64,000 nt of DNA from Heterocephalus glaber (GCF_000247695.1 NW_004624783.1:248919-312918), one strand, 5' to 3'; shown: positions 50,317-60,477, numbered from the stretch's first letter. Numbers and translations are program-made. Notes: a model not told the origin generated them from the letters alone.

Positions 50317-50364
50317 GGCCCTTGTGGCCATTTCTGCTCTTCATCAAGTTTTCTTTCATGGTAG

Positions 50365-50474
50365 ATAAGGGCTTGGTGAGCCGGAACTGCACCGAAGAAG
50401 GCTGGTCTGAGCCCTTTCCTCATTACTTTGATGCATGTGGATTTTATGAGAATGAAACTGAGCCTGAAGACCAG
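50365..50474 (+). CDS. ADCYAP1R1: PAC1 exon 7: end of the hormone-binding domain
   Basis: The acceptor is tttcatggtag|ataagg and the donor gaccag|gtgagt. The exon is 110 nt, entering in phase 1 and leaving in phase 0. An alternative AG four bases downstream (gataag|ggc) would break the frame, so the AG ending at 50364 was chosen. It encodes residues 96-132: [20 protein letters not shown], then [17 protein letters not shown]. Cys104 and Cys120 complete the six-cysteine pattern, and N103-C-T is the conserved sequon. N125-E-T is an additional sequon that the human receptor (CGFDEYESETGDQ) lacks. Confidence 0.95.
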
Positions 50475-50966
50475 GTGAGTGCCTGCCCTTCACCCTAGTG
50501 GTGGTGGGCAGGGCTAGGGAACTCAGGATCTAGGCATTACTCTGAAGTACCAGCTGTATACCCAAGCCTGTGCACATGAAGGCAAGATGTCCACTCACTG
50601 CCTCAGGCTGACCCTGGCTGCCACTTCTAGAATGCTGGCTTTCCTATGACCCAGCAATAGAGGGTTAATGGTGGGCCCAGCAGGAGCTTCCTGGACCCTT
50701 CTCCAGGCTAAGGCTTCTTTCTGTTCTGAATGGTCAATGCTATTCCTTCAATAGACATTTAATGAGCATATGCAGAGTGGGAGTACAGAAGGGAGTGAGA
50801 CACTTAGCCAGGAGTAAAGAGGCAGTGGGAGGTGAGATTGCTAGGAGAAGACGAGGAGGAGCTGGGTCCAGTGGGCCAAGTCCTGCCTGGAAGAGCTCAG
50901 GCCCAGGGGCCAGTGTTAGGCCTCATGGAGAGTCCAGCATGCCCTGTGCTCTGTGCCCTACTCCAG
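50475..50966 (+). other. ADCYAP1R1: ADCYAP1R1 intron 7
   Basis: A 492-nt intron with canonical ends (gtgagt, ctactccag). Nothing else was recognised in it. Confidence 0.85.
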
Positions 50967-51064
50967 GATTATTACTACTTATCAGTGAAGGCCCTCTACA
51001 CGGTTGGTTACAGCACCTCCCTGGTCACTCTCACCACAGCTATGGTCATCCTGTGCCGCTTCCG
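50967..51064 (+). CDS. ADCYAP1R1: PAC1 exon 8: TM1
   Basis: The acceptor is ccctactccag|gattat and the donor ttccg|gtaaga. The exon is 98 nt, phase 0 to phase 2. It encodes residues 133-164 plus two bases, [18 protein letters not shown] then [14 protein letters not shown]. This is the juxtamembrane segment and TM1 and matches the human receptor at every residue I can recall. The class B TM1 features (Tyr and Gly-Tyr-Ser) are intact. Confidence 0.96.
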
Positions 51065-51487
51065 GTAAGACCCCAGCAACCTCTGAGCTGGTGCAACCCA
51101 TTGCAGCTCAAAGCCTCACCCCCTCCTTGGTTGTCAGCCCTGGAAAGTCACTTGGAAGGGATTCACCAACCTGTAGCACAGCAGATAGAAACCGATCCCT
51201 ACAGAGGGCACCGGGCTGTCCACGGCCACCCAGCAGGCCGGAGACCTACCCTGCTTGCTTTTATACTCCTGGTCTGGGTAGAGAGAGGACAGAGAAAGCC
51301 ATGTCTGCATATGGAGTCGGGGGATCAGATACAGGGGCCTGGAAGTCAGTAAGGGTTAGGTAGGTGGGAGAGGGGTTGGCCTGGCTGGGCCCCCATTGGG
51401 ACAAAGCCAGTGAGAAGGCCCAGAGAAACCTGGAGGGTATGAGTGCTTTGGGTTCAAGGCTACCCGCTCCCTGACCTGCTCATGTAG
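51065..51487 (+). other. ADCYAP1R1: ADCYAP1R1 intron 8
   Basis: A 423-nt intron. The donor is gtaaga and the acceptor ctcatgtag. No other element was recognised. Confidence 0.85.
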
Positions 51488-51620
51488 GAAGCTGCACTGT
51501 ACCCGCAACTTCATCCACATGAACCTCTTCGTGTCCTTCATGCTGAGGGCCATCTCGGTCTTCATCAAAGACTGGATCTTGTACGCTGAGCAGGACAACA
51601 ACCACTGCTTCATCTCTACT
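51488..51620 (+). CDS. ADCYAP1R1: PAC1 exon 9: ICL1, TM2 and ECL1
   Basis: The acceptor is tcatgtag|gaagctg and the donor tctact|gtgagt. The exon is 133 nt, phase 2 to phase 0. It encodes residues 165-209: [36 protein letters not shown], then DNNHCFIST. The RNxIHxN motif at the start of TM2, with the conserved His175, is a class B hallmark used in activation. The only difference from human I see is in ECL1 (DNNH for DSNH). Confidence 0.96.
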
Positions 51621-52498
51621 GTGAGTGAGCCCTGGGAACCCCACACCACCACCTCAGGGTCACCCCCACACATACCTGACACCTCACAGAGAAGTGTGCT
51701 CCTGTAGGGGAAGGCATTGACTCCATCCACAGAGTCCTGGAATTGCCATACAGTTCCTAGTAGCCAGTGTGTGGCAGCACTTCCAGCAGCCAGAATGTGT
51801 GCAAACCCTTGGCCTGGGCCTTGTACCTGGTAGAGCGCTTGAGGAAGATTGAGCAGAAATGCCAGGTCCTACTTGACTGAAAAAGAAAATGAGGTTCAGA
51901 GAGGGCTTGCCAGGCTCTCCGTTATTTAACCAGCAGTGCTAGAGCCCAGGAGCTGAGTGGCCTCTCCAAGCCTGGGTTTGGAGGGGGTAATATGTAGGCA
52001 GTGGAAGCTGAGTTTTGATGGAATGGGACGGAAGGGGAATCTAGTGTCCAGACCTTGACTGGGACCGTGTGTGTGGAAGGTTTCTGTGAAAAAAGATTCC
52101 TGGGGGCCAGGCTCTGTATCCTCCCTGCCGGAGAGATTTCCAAATCCTCATTTCACAGGGAGCGTCCTACAGAGCTATCTGACTGCTTCTTTCTTCCCCT
52201 TCCCCGATGGAGTGAGGAGAGAAAAGAAGAACGGGAAGGCCAGCCTGGTGGCCCTGTGCTGCCCACAGTCCTTTCCCCGCATACCGCTTGTCTACCTGGG
52301 CAGCTTCAACACAGTCACAGGATGCTGCTGTTTTCATCTTCTTAATCCAGGAAGTCCTCTCCCTTAGCTCCTTGAGATATGTGAGCCCAGGCTTGCCAGT
52401 GCTCAAGGACCTCAGGACTGGTCCCATGGGGCTGGATTTTGGGACTTTTCTGGGGGCCAGAGAAGCTGAAACTTCCTGACCATGGGGACTCCCTGTAG
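51621..52498 (+). other. ADCYAP1R1: ADCYAP1R1 intron 9
   Basis: An 878-nt intron with canonical ends (gtgagt, ccctgtag). A MIR-like fragment may lie near 51880-51930. No exon was found. Confidence 0.8.
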
Positions 52499-52652
52499 GT
52501 GGAATGCAAGGCCGTCATGGTTTTCTTTCACTACTGCGTCGTGTCCAACTACTTCTGGCTGTTTATCGAGGGCCTGTACCTCTTCACACTGCTGGTGGAG
52601 ACCTTCTTCCCTGAGAGAAGATACTTCTACTGGTACATCATTATTGGCTGGG
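52499..52652 (+). CDS. ADCYAP1R1: PAC1 exon 10: TM3 and start of TM4
   Basis: The acceptor is actccctgtag|gtggaa and the donor ggctggg|gtaggt. The exon is 154 nt, phase 0 to phase 1. It encodes residues 210-260 plus one base: [36 protein letters not shown], then [15 protein letters not shown]. Cys212 is the TM3 partner of the ECL2 disulphide. E233-G-L-Y is the conserved TM3 motif of class B receptors, and GWG starts the TM4 signature. Ile256 replaces the Thr of human YWYTIIGWG. Confidence 0.96.
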
Positions 52653-52992
52653 GTAGGTCTCTGGCTGTGCTTGGTGGGGCTCAGGCCTCATGGTCAGGTG
52701 TGTCCTGGGTTGTGCCTTCAGAGAGTGGAAGTGAGGAGGGAGCCCTGCCCTAGGCTGATGACTAACTGCCCTTTCTTGGGCCCTTTCTTGCCCTTCCTGC
52801 CTGTGGGAAGCCCACTGTCTGAGGGAGAAGTTAAGCCCAGGACTCCCTTCCCAAGAGACAAGATACCTCAGTTCTGAGGGAAATGAAGAGTCCTAGAAAG
52901 CCAGGGTGTGAGGGACAGTAAGGGTCCCCAGGGACTGAGGCGCTGAGTGGACGGGTTTTCCTCTTATCATGGGCCTTTTCTTGCTCTCTCAG
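52653..52992 (+). other. ADCYAP1R1: ADCYAP1R1 intron 10
   Basis: A 340-nt intron with canonical ends (gtaggt, tgctctctcag). Nothing else was recognised. Confidence 0.85.
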
Positions 52993-53053
52993 GGACCCCA
53001 ACCGTGTGTGTGATGGTGTGGGCTGTGCTGAGGCTCTACTTTGATGACACAGG
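52993..53053 (+). CDS. ADCYAP1R1: PAC1 exon 11: TM4
   Basis: The acceptor is gctctctcag|ggacccc and the donor acagg|gtgagt. The exon is 61 nt, phase 1 to phase 2. With its junction bases it encodes residues 261-280: [20 protein letters not shown]. This is the body of TM4, including the GWGxP class B signature with Pro263. Met268 and Val272 replace Thr residues of the human TM4 (VCVTVWATL), both conservative within a membrane helix. Confidence 0.95.
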
Positions 53054-53554
53054 GTGAGTACATGCCTAAGAGGCAGAGCTCAAATACAGAGTGAATTCTT
53101 ACAGGTGGCTTCTCAGGGACCACCTGTCTTCATGTGACCTCCACCAAGCAACTGTCCCAGCCCTGGGCACCACTGAGCCCTGGCCCCATGCATATCAGCA
53201 GTGTCTCTACCCAGAATCACAAGGGAATGCGCAAGGTTTCTGAGTCCTCTATGCTTCTGGGCCTAGCTATGAGTATTTTCCTTTTCCAGGGGGTGAAAGA
53301 ATATTGAGGGTGATGTCACACCCAAAGAGCCCTGGATCTAAAAGGGATATATGGCCCTTTCCCAGGTGCCTAAGAGTAACCCCATTTTTATAACCAGAGC
53401 CTGGCATCCACAGGCGCCAGACAGCTCTCCTTTCAGCTAGCTCCTCCCCGGGAGCTGCAGGAGGAGACAGTGACTGGCTTCCAGCTAGCTGGGGCAGTGT
53501 CCTGCAGGGGTCCGTGGACATGATCTCTCTTTTCTCTGTCTGCCCATCTTTTAG
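53054..53554 (+). other. ADCYAP1R1: ADCYAP1R1 intron 11
   Basis: A 501-nt intron. The donor is gtgagt, and the acceptor has a strong pyrimidine tract (ctgcccatcttttag). No other element was recognised. Confidence 0.85.
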
Positions 53555-53624
53555 CTGCTGGGAAATGAACGACAGCACGGCTCTGTGGTGGGTCATCAAA
53601 GGCCCAGTGGTTGGCTCTATAATG
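53555..53624 (+). CDS. ADCYAP1R1: PAC1 exon 12: ECL2 and start of TM5
   Basis: The acceptor is catcttttag|ctgctgg and the donor ataatg|gtgagt. The exon is 70 nt, phase 2 to phase 0. It encodes residues 281-304: [18 protein letters not shown], then VVGSIM. Cys282 pairs with Cys212 in the conserved extracellular disulphide, and Trp283 follows it as in all class B receptors. N286-D-S is a sequon. Glu284 replaces human Asp (CWDMND). Confidence 0.96.
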
Positions 53625-53714
53625 GTGAGTGTCCTTGGGACAAAGAGAAAGGGAAGCTACCTGGGCTGAAGGGCACACAGGAGGGGAAGTGAAAGGGGCC
53701 CACACAAATTGGCT

Positions 53715-56165
53715 TTCTTCTTTGTCATGGCTGCATTATGTTCTGGAACATGGATGCACAAATTAGGTAGCTATTCCTCTACAGTAGGGCCTGTATCTTA
53801 TTCTATTTTTCCTCATTATAAAAGTTACCTCTGGGAATTGTTTTGTGCATAATTTCAGGCATTTGCAAATATTTCTTTACATGGTGGCATTGCATCAAAA
53901 GAGTATTCATTTAAACTTTCCGATTCCACATTATGTTGCAAAAAACCCTTCAGCAATTCATACTTCCCTTGGAAGGAAGGCTGGTTTCCCCCATATCATT
54001 GTCTGCACTCATAATGTCAATCATTGATATATTGCACATTCCTAAGGAGTGTAGTGATAGCTCATTTCTCCATGGTGCTAGTGTGACTGAGCAGTCTTTT
54101 CTGCACACTTACTGACAATTTATTTTTATTCTGCATATCCTTGTTTATTTCCCCTGCCCAGTTTTTAGCAAGTTGACTTTCTTACTATTTGAAGGACAGT
54201 AACACTGCATATGTTATACATGTTGCATTGCCAAGACAGCATAACCAGCAGACTTTGTCTTTATGAATTCTGTGCCTCATTTCTTGTGTATGGAGGCCTT
54301 TCCCAACCTAAGATGCAAAAATATTCTTTTTAATTATTTTAAGACACTTGTGGATTAGATTATTACATGTACACCTTTCATCTGACTAAAATTTATTTTT
54401 TTTAATCTGGCCCGAAGTGATATTTAATTTCACCTAATTTTATTTTTCAAGGATGTACATTCCACATTCTCAGTCCTTTTTATTGAATCCTTTCTCCACT
54501 ATGTTGAAATGTTATTTTATTATAAACACTTGATATACTTGCATTTGGTTTCAGACTTTCACTTTTATGTTATTAATTTATTTGTCTATTCCCATGGCAG
54601 ATAGTGCATTGATGGTAACCTTGTAACATGGTTTGATATATGATATGCAAATTTCTTTTCCTTTTATTCCCTGTAAAAGTTTTTTGCCTATTTACTCTTT
54701 GAGTGGATTTTGAATACCTTTGGCAAGTTGCAAATTTTTTAAAAAGTCTGGTTGAAATTTATGTAGACATTGCATTGAATTTATAGACTACTTTGGAGGA
54801 GAACCAATTTTCTTAAAAGTTTGAGCCTTCCTCTCCAAGAGCATGGCATTATTCTCTATTTATTCAGTCTCTCATGGAGCCATTTAGGTGAACTCTTTTT
54901 TTTTGTTTTTTTCTTTTTTAGGTGAACTCTTTTAGTGTTTATCTTTGTTCTTGTTATATTAAGGTGTTTTCCAGTTTGGGCTTTTATTCAGTTTAGGACT
55001 CCTACCATTATATTTTCAGATGAGTTACTGGTGTTGTATTGGGATGGTGTTGATTTTTGTGTATTTTTTCTTTGCTTAGTTACATTTCTGAACTCTCTTA
55101 CGAGTTTATAACCCTTTTCATTGATTCTAATGGATTTTCTAGGTAGAAAATTATGTAATCTGCAAATGAAAATAGTTCTTGCTGTATTTGTCTCTTCCTT
55201 GCAGTATTTGTCTCTTTCTTGTTTTTGTTGAGGTTGCTGTTTGCTCTAGCTCTGGGCAGTGATCCTGCATTGGATTGGGAAAGTTCTTCCTGGCTTTAGT
55301 ATGTATTTTTTAAAAAATCAAGCATGGGTATTGAATTTTATCAATTGTGTTTTGGAGACAGTTATTGGAGTGATCATACCTTTCTTTAGTGATGGACATA
55401 GTATTCCACTTTTATTTCATTATAAACAGTGCTACAAGGAATATATTTGTGCCTAGCTTAAGCATGTATGAACATATTTCTAAAATAAATCACCAGAAGT
55501 GGGATTTCTGGGACAAAGGATGTGTACGTTTGACATTTCTGTGGCTGGAAAATTGCCCTCTACGAGTGTTCATTTCCAGTACTTCCAATGGCTCTTTTGA
55601 TGTTTCAATTATGAAACTGTTGGCAGTCCTATAGGAAATGGTGGAAGCTTATTGTTTTAATGACTACTAGTAGATTTTTTTTTTTGCATTTGTAGTATTG
55701 AATCTTTGTGACCATTCTCTGTTTATTCCTTGATGCACTGCTAAATTCTGTGTTAATATTTTGTTTAAAGCTTTTGCATTGCTTTTCATATATTCTGTGC
55801 TCTTATGATCTGTGTGTTTGTGTCTGTTTTCTGTCTTTATCTGGTTTTGGGACCAGAATTTTATTAGCAGCATGGGTAATCTAAGGGAGTTTCCTTTTGT
55901 TTGCTTCGAATCTATTAAGTAGCATGTAAATGATATCTTCCTTAGATGTTCATAAAATTATCTGGACCTGATGCTTTTTAACTAATTTCCACCTTTATCT
56001 ACTTTTAAAATTTCTTCTGAGGTTATTACTTAGATTTTCTCTTTCTCCTGCAGTTGTTTTTGTTAATTTTTATCATTTTCTTTGATGCTCTCTCATGGCT
56101 TGAAATAATTTGTACATATTTTGTCCTCTTTCTCACCCCTAAATTTATTTAATTATATTTTCTTC
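53715..56165 (-). mobile_element. Old L1 LINE fragments, reverse orientation
   Basis: The AT-rich sequence is collinear in places with the antisense of L1 ORF2 and its 3' region. Examples are ggaggagaaccaattttctt...gccttcctctccaagagc, gtattgggatggtgttgatt and gaaaattatgtaatctgcaa. A second 3'-end-like piece near 55385-55640 (gtgggatttctgggacaaag) suggests more than one fragment. Heavily mutated, with no surviving reading frame. Confidence 0.6.
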
Positions 56166-56439
56166 TTTTGAATTGACTAGCACATGGAGTGAACAATATT
56201 TGCTGTGCTAATTCCAGACACTGATTAGACACTAGCCATGTAGCAGAGAACAAGACAGAATAAAGAGTATACTTTCTCATTCTAACTGATCTGTAAAAAC
56301 AAACAAAATAAACACAAAAATATAATTTTATTTTTATTGATCAAATCTCCTATTTTTCCAATTCCTCTTCAGAGTTTTTGATCTCCATTAATTCTCTTCT
56401 TGTATAAATTAGATTAAATTTGTGGTGCTCTTTCTCTAA

Positions 56440-56524
56440 CTTTTTTTTTTCTGGTAACAGCCATCAAACTCAAGACCTTGCCCTTGCAAGGTAGGCATGG
56501 CATCACTGAGCTAAATCCCCATCC
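56440..56524 (-). mobile_element. ID SINE, reverse
   Basis: A T-run followed by ctggtaacagccatcaaactc and the reversed body to gagctaaatccccatcc. More diverged than the copies in the exon 5-7 interval. Confidence 0.8.
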
Positions 56525-57184
56525 TTTTTTCTAACTTTTGATTTGAATGCTTAGTTATTTTTCAGCAAGTATTATTTTTAATGGATTGGTTTTAGGCTAT
56601 TGTTTTTCTTCACGGGGTACTTTGGTGACATCCCAAGGACATCCCTGAGCAGCCCTCTGGCTCCCCTTCCTCCTCCTTTCTCACCTTGTTTAGAAAGCCT
56701 TTGTCACTGATCTTTATCCAGAGGCACATGCTACTCTTTCTGTTCCCAGGCCACCCATAATTAGCACTGCTCTGGTGTCCATGCTGCTTCTCCAGATCCC
56801 ATGGCTCTGAACTTGGAGTTTCTCCAGAGAACAGCTCTCAGCTCTGCAGTTGCCTCTTCTGTCTTTTGAGTTGCAGTTTTTCCATCCCCCTCATCCTACT
56901 TTCCCTTTCTCTTCCAGAAGTTGTTCATTTTCCTGCCTTGCTCATGATATTCTTCCCTGTTTCATAGCACTTTTAGGAAATTTCATTTCTCTACCCTTTC
57001 CTTCCTTTCACTGACACTGTGGGAGGCTGGGGAGATGCCCTGGAGTTCTTGGATTAGAAATCTGTGTGATCTTGACTAAGAAGCTGTGAGAGGGTCCTGC
57101 TGGGGAGTAGTAGTATGTGCAGAGGCAGGGATATGCCACATCTTTGACCCAGTTAACTTTTTCTGCTTTTTCTTTGCTCCTCAG

Positions 57185-57276
57185 GTTAACTTTGTGCTTT
57201 TCATTGGCATCATTGTCATCCTTGTGCAGAAGCTGCAGTCTCCAGACATGGGAGGCAATGAGTCCAGCATCTACTT
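57185..57276 (+). CDS. ADCYAP1R1: PAC1 exon 13: TM5 and start of ICL3
   Basis: The acceptor is ttgctcctcag|gttaac and the donor tactt|gtaagt. The exon is 92 nt, phase 0 to phase 2. It encodes residues 305-334 plus two bases: [18 protein letters not shown], then [14 protein letters not shown]5 carries the VNFxLF motif, and the KLQ stretch begins intracellular loop 3. The two trailing bases TT plus the next exon give Leu, whether hip (exon 14) or the constitutive RLARS exon beyond the window is joined. Confidence 0.96.
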
Positions 57277-57439
57277 GTAAGTACCATCATGTGGGTGCCA
57301 CAGGCATTTCTGAAGGCCATGGGGGCCTGCGCTTGAGTCAAAAGCAAGAGAAGCTTGGGCTCTGCTGACAGGGGGACCTAGCATGGCCATTTGCAAAATT
57401 CCTTCCTAATTAAAGTGTTTTTAAAATATAGACAGACAA

Positions 57440-57526
57440 GGGCCAGGGATTTAGCTCAGTGGCACCGTGCCTGCCTTACAAGTGCAAGGTCCTGAGTTTG
57501 ATCCTCAGCACCAAAAAAAAAAATTT
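57440..57526 (+). mobile_element. ID SINE truncated by the assembly gap
   Basis: A forward element (ggccagggatttagctcagtgg...gagtttgatcctcagcacc) with an A-run that enters the N gap. Confidence 0.85.
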
Positions 57527-57626
57527 NNNNNNNNNNNNNNNNNNNNNNNNNNNNNNNNNNNNNNNNNNNNNNNNNNNNNNNNNNNNNNNNNNNNNNNNNN
57601 NNNNNNNNNNNNNNNNNNNNNNNNNN
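57527..57626. other. Assembly gap (100 N)
   Basis: Exactly 100 N, the usual placeholder for a gap of unknown size. It falls between the poly-A tail of an ID SINE and a (GA)n/(ACAG)n tract, which explains the failure to assemble. It is intronic and no exon is expected to be lost. Confidence 0.98.

Positions 57627-57683
<57 letters not shown>
57627..57683. repeat. (AG)n followed by (ACAG)n
   Basis: About 17 ag units, then about six acag units, directly after the assembly gap. The true length is unknown. Confidence 0.9.
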
Positions 57684-57685
<2 letters not shown>

Positions 57686-60296
57686 GACATATTTTAAATA
57701 TAGTCACCCTGCAGGCTTCAGCTAATTCTGGAGCACCTAATCTGCCTGTCATTATGTGGAAGGGGAAAGAGACTGATTCAACCTGTGTGACACTGGGAAA
57801 ATAAAAGTGGGAAACACTATATTGCCTAGGGTCATTAGGGGCTCAGTTGTTTAGAGTTTAGGTTTCCATTGGAATTCTGGCTCTGTGGGAAGCTCGTTAG
57901 CACCACTAGTAGACCCACATGAAAAAGTTGCTAGTGCTCACTGGTGACACAGGAAGACATTTTCCCTGGACCAGGTATTAAAAGGGGGATTCTTTCTGTT
58001 CTCTACCTTCCCTCAGGGCAGCTCTACCTCTGCATCTGTCTGATACTACTTCCTCAACAACCTCTTTCCTCGACACAGAAACATTTGCTTTGTTTGTGAT
58101 TATTGGGTTCAAGGGGAGCCTCTTACTGTGCAGTGCAAGGCCTTCTTTACTTTCATGGCCTCTTGGTTTCTGAGGAATCTTTTGTAGTCATGGCCCTCAG
58201 ATCATATCCCACCAGTTCTCTTCCAACCCTCTCCTCATCCAGTCTTGCCACATTTGAAATTAGACAGAGCATCTCTTACCACGCCCTGAAGGCCATGTGA
58301 ATGGGTGAATGGCCAGTTAGGGTGTGGGGTACGGGAATGCTTCTGACGCTGAAGAGAAAGCCTAGTGGTCCACTGTGGTTGGCTAGAGGTACAAAGCAGA
58401 AGCCATAAGTGCAGCTTCCTGGATTCTTCCAAAATATAGCAAGTTAGAAGGAGCTGTGCTTGGTTATCATTGGGTGCTTGGTCCTGTCTTCATCAGAGGC
58501 TCTAATCTGGAGTTCACAGCTTTGATAGCTGGTTGCCCAAGGAACAATGAGTGGGACAGTAGGGAGATCCCAGCACAGAGCTCCCCGAGTACCTCAACTG
58601 TTCTCCTAGAGACAGAGATGGGGTTACTTCTCAGAAACCAAGTCCAGATCCCTCCTGAAGATTTCTGGGGACTTCCCTAAGGAGGTGGAGCTTGCTCTTG
58701 CCCTGTCTGTGTAGCCTGAGTATCTTCCCTTTTCCCTGGCGGGAATTAGCCCAGAGCCTGGATGTCCACTGTTTTCACTGCCTCTGTAATGATTCTATTA
58801 CACAGGAAGACACTTTTTTTCTCCTATCCATTCACTGTCTTTTTGTCTCCTGTGTAGTAGAAAATTGTTCAATATAAGTTCAACATAACATTGGTGGGGC
58901 CATCCATCTACCACCACCTAACCTGTCCTAGAGCGATCATTTCTGCCTTCATCTCCAGAATAGGGCCCTACTGCTCCCCTCACCTCCCTGCCCAGTGTTG
59001 GAAACCATGACCTTGTATCTGGCCTCAATTTCTCCTGCTTGATTGCGGATTGGGTCTTGCACTGATAGCAACTGCGTATTTGGAGCTGACAGACAGCAAA
59101 GTCAGCCATGGCCTCACTTGAGCAGCCTCCATCTCCTCCTATTCCTGGCAGGATCTATTTCTTTTTCTGAGGTCCCTGGGGCCTCTTCTTTAGGAGAGGT
59201 CCTCCAGCTTCCCTTCCTTCTGTCTGTGCATGGACACACACTGGGGCTCCCACTCAGCCTCACCCAATTAGGGATAACCTGCTGAGCCCGGATCACACAG
59301 GATGTCCAGCTCAGACATCCTGCCCCAGGCGGCAAGAACCCCGTGGGGTCTGCTGGGGAAGTGTGGGCCTGGTTTTGGGCTTGTCCACACGTTCAGAACC
59401 ACGAAGTCCCATCATATCTTCCTAAAGCATCAAAGAGAGCCACTTATGCATCGTGCATGGTTTACACATTTAAGTGTCAATCTAGGACATTTAAAGAAAC
59501 AAGTAGTTTGTTTGCTTCAATAAAGTAAAAGCATCTTAACATCTCTGTGGAATCCCAGTAAATTCTTTTTTTAGAGGAGAAAAAGGACTTCTGTAAAATT
59601 CTGCTAGCTTTGAGCCCCAAAGGTTAAAAACTCAGGTGGATGCAGTCAGCAAGGCAGGTGGGAGGGCCGAGCTGGACGAGGGATCAGCTTGATCATGCTG
59701 AATTCAGCCACATGTTTGAGTTTTCCAGGGTCAGGGAGATGCTGTGGGTGAGTATGGGTAATAATCCCAGCGACAAGGTTGCTGAGATTTGCAGAGGACT
59801 TAAAACTCTTGAAACTTGGTCTGTGCACATTTAATGTTCACAAATCCCCAGCGTGTCTGGTGGGCTAGGTAAGCAGTTGTTACACAGAATTCTCCTGCTA
59901 TAGCCCAGGGAACTAGCTGCCAGTGACACGCCACCCACCTGGTGGGAGGGAGCGAGCAAAGCCACTGCTGCAGCACAGATAGGCCCTGCCCTCAGCCTGG
60001 CTACACAACATTGCTGTCAAAAGCTTATAATAAATACAAGAAGAGGCCCCTGGTGGGCTCAGCCCTGTGTGAAAGTGTCCCCAGTCTGGAGAGCTTGGAA
60101 GAGGAGCTGGCTCTGTGCAGGAGGTATCTGTGAGGGGAGGGAGGGAGAGCCTGGGAGGCAGAGAAGGCAGGGCTTGGGGGAAAGGGAGGGTCCAGGGCTG
60201 TGCCCAGGACCCCTGGGGCCCAGTGTTATGTGTTGGGCTGTAAAGCTCCTTCAGTTCTGCCCACAACAGCTCTCTGGTTTTTTCCTCTGTTTCCAG

Positions 60297-60380
60297 AACA
60301 AATTTAAGCCTGGGAGTCCCCAAGAAAGCCCGAGAGGACCCCCTGCCTGTGCCCTCAGACCAGCATTCACTCTCTTTCCT
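60297..60380 (+). CDS. ADCYAP1R1: PAC1 exon 14: 'hip' alternative cassette of ICL3
   Basis: A strong acceptor (ctggttttttcctctgtttccag) and a gtaggt donor bound exactly 84 nt, phase 2 to phase 2, the known size of the PAC1 hip cassette. With the TT of exon 13 it reads L, then TNLSLGVPKKAREDPL and PVPSDQHSLSF, then a split Leu. This agrees closely with the rat hip peptide as I remember it. The exon is open throughout. Inclusion inserts 28 residues in intracellular loop 3, the G-protein contact region; in rat the hip form couples less well to phospholipase C and cAMP. The companion 'hop' cassette was not found before 64000. Confidence 0.9.
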
Positions 60381-60477
60381 GTAGGTTGGTTCCAGCTGCT
60401 GAGATGATAAGGGTTTGTCCTCCATAGATCAAGATGGTGTTCTCTACCCAGCCTTGGAAGGAACTGGGGTGTGGGAC

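Larger units (their letters stand above)
46802..50364 (+). other. ADCYAP1R1: Intron between exons 5 and 7 (expected to contain exon 6)
   Basis: This 3.56-kb interval should contain the 42-nt optional exon 6, phase 1 to phase 1. I read through it and found no intact open exon of that size and phase resembling the human (GESDFGDSNSLDLS) or rodent form. It contains a MER5-like relic (about 48055-48240), two ID SINEs as an inverted pair (49485-49686) and a third ID SINE (49979-50057). A weak exon 6 relic candidate is at 50271-50316. Confidence 0.7.
53625..57184 (+). other. ADCYAP1R1: ADCYAP1R1 intron 12
   Basis: A 3.56-kb AT-rich intron. Most of it (about 53715-56165) is old L1 sequence in reverse orientation. 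A reverse ID SINE follows at 56440-56524, then unique-looking sequence up to the acceptor. Confidence 0.75.
57277..60296 (+). other. ADCYAP1R1: ADCYAP1R1 intron 13
   Basis: A 3-kb intron with an ID SINE (57440-57526), a 100-N assembly gap (57527-57626) and a GA/ACAG simple repeat. No exon was recognised other than the hip cassette that ends the interval. Confidence 0.75.

Noticed and set aside
50271..50498. Reading exon 7 as part of a longer exon beginning at 50271
   Set aside because: Entry at 50271 is in the wrong phase after exon 4 or 5. The AG at 50364 gives the correct phase and the expected Asp-x-Gly-x-Val-Ser-Arg junction.
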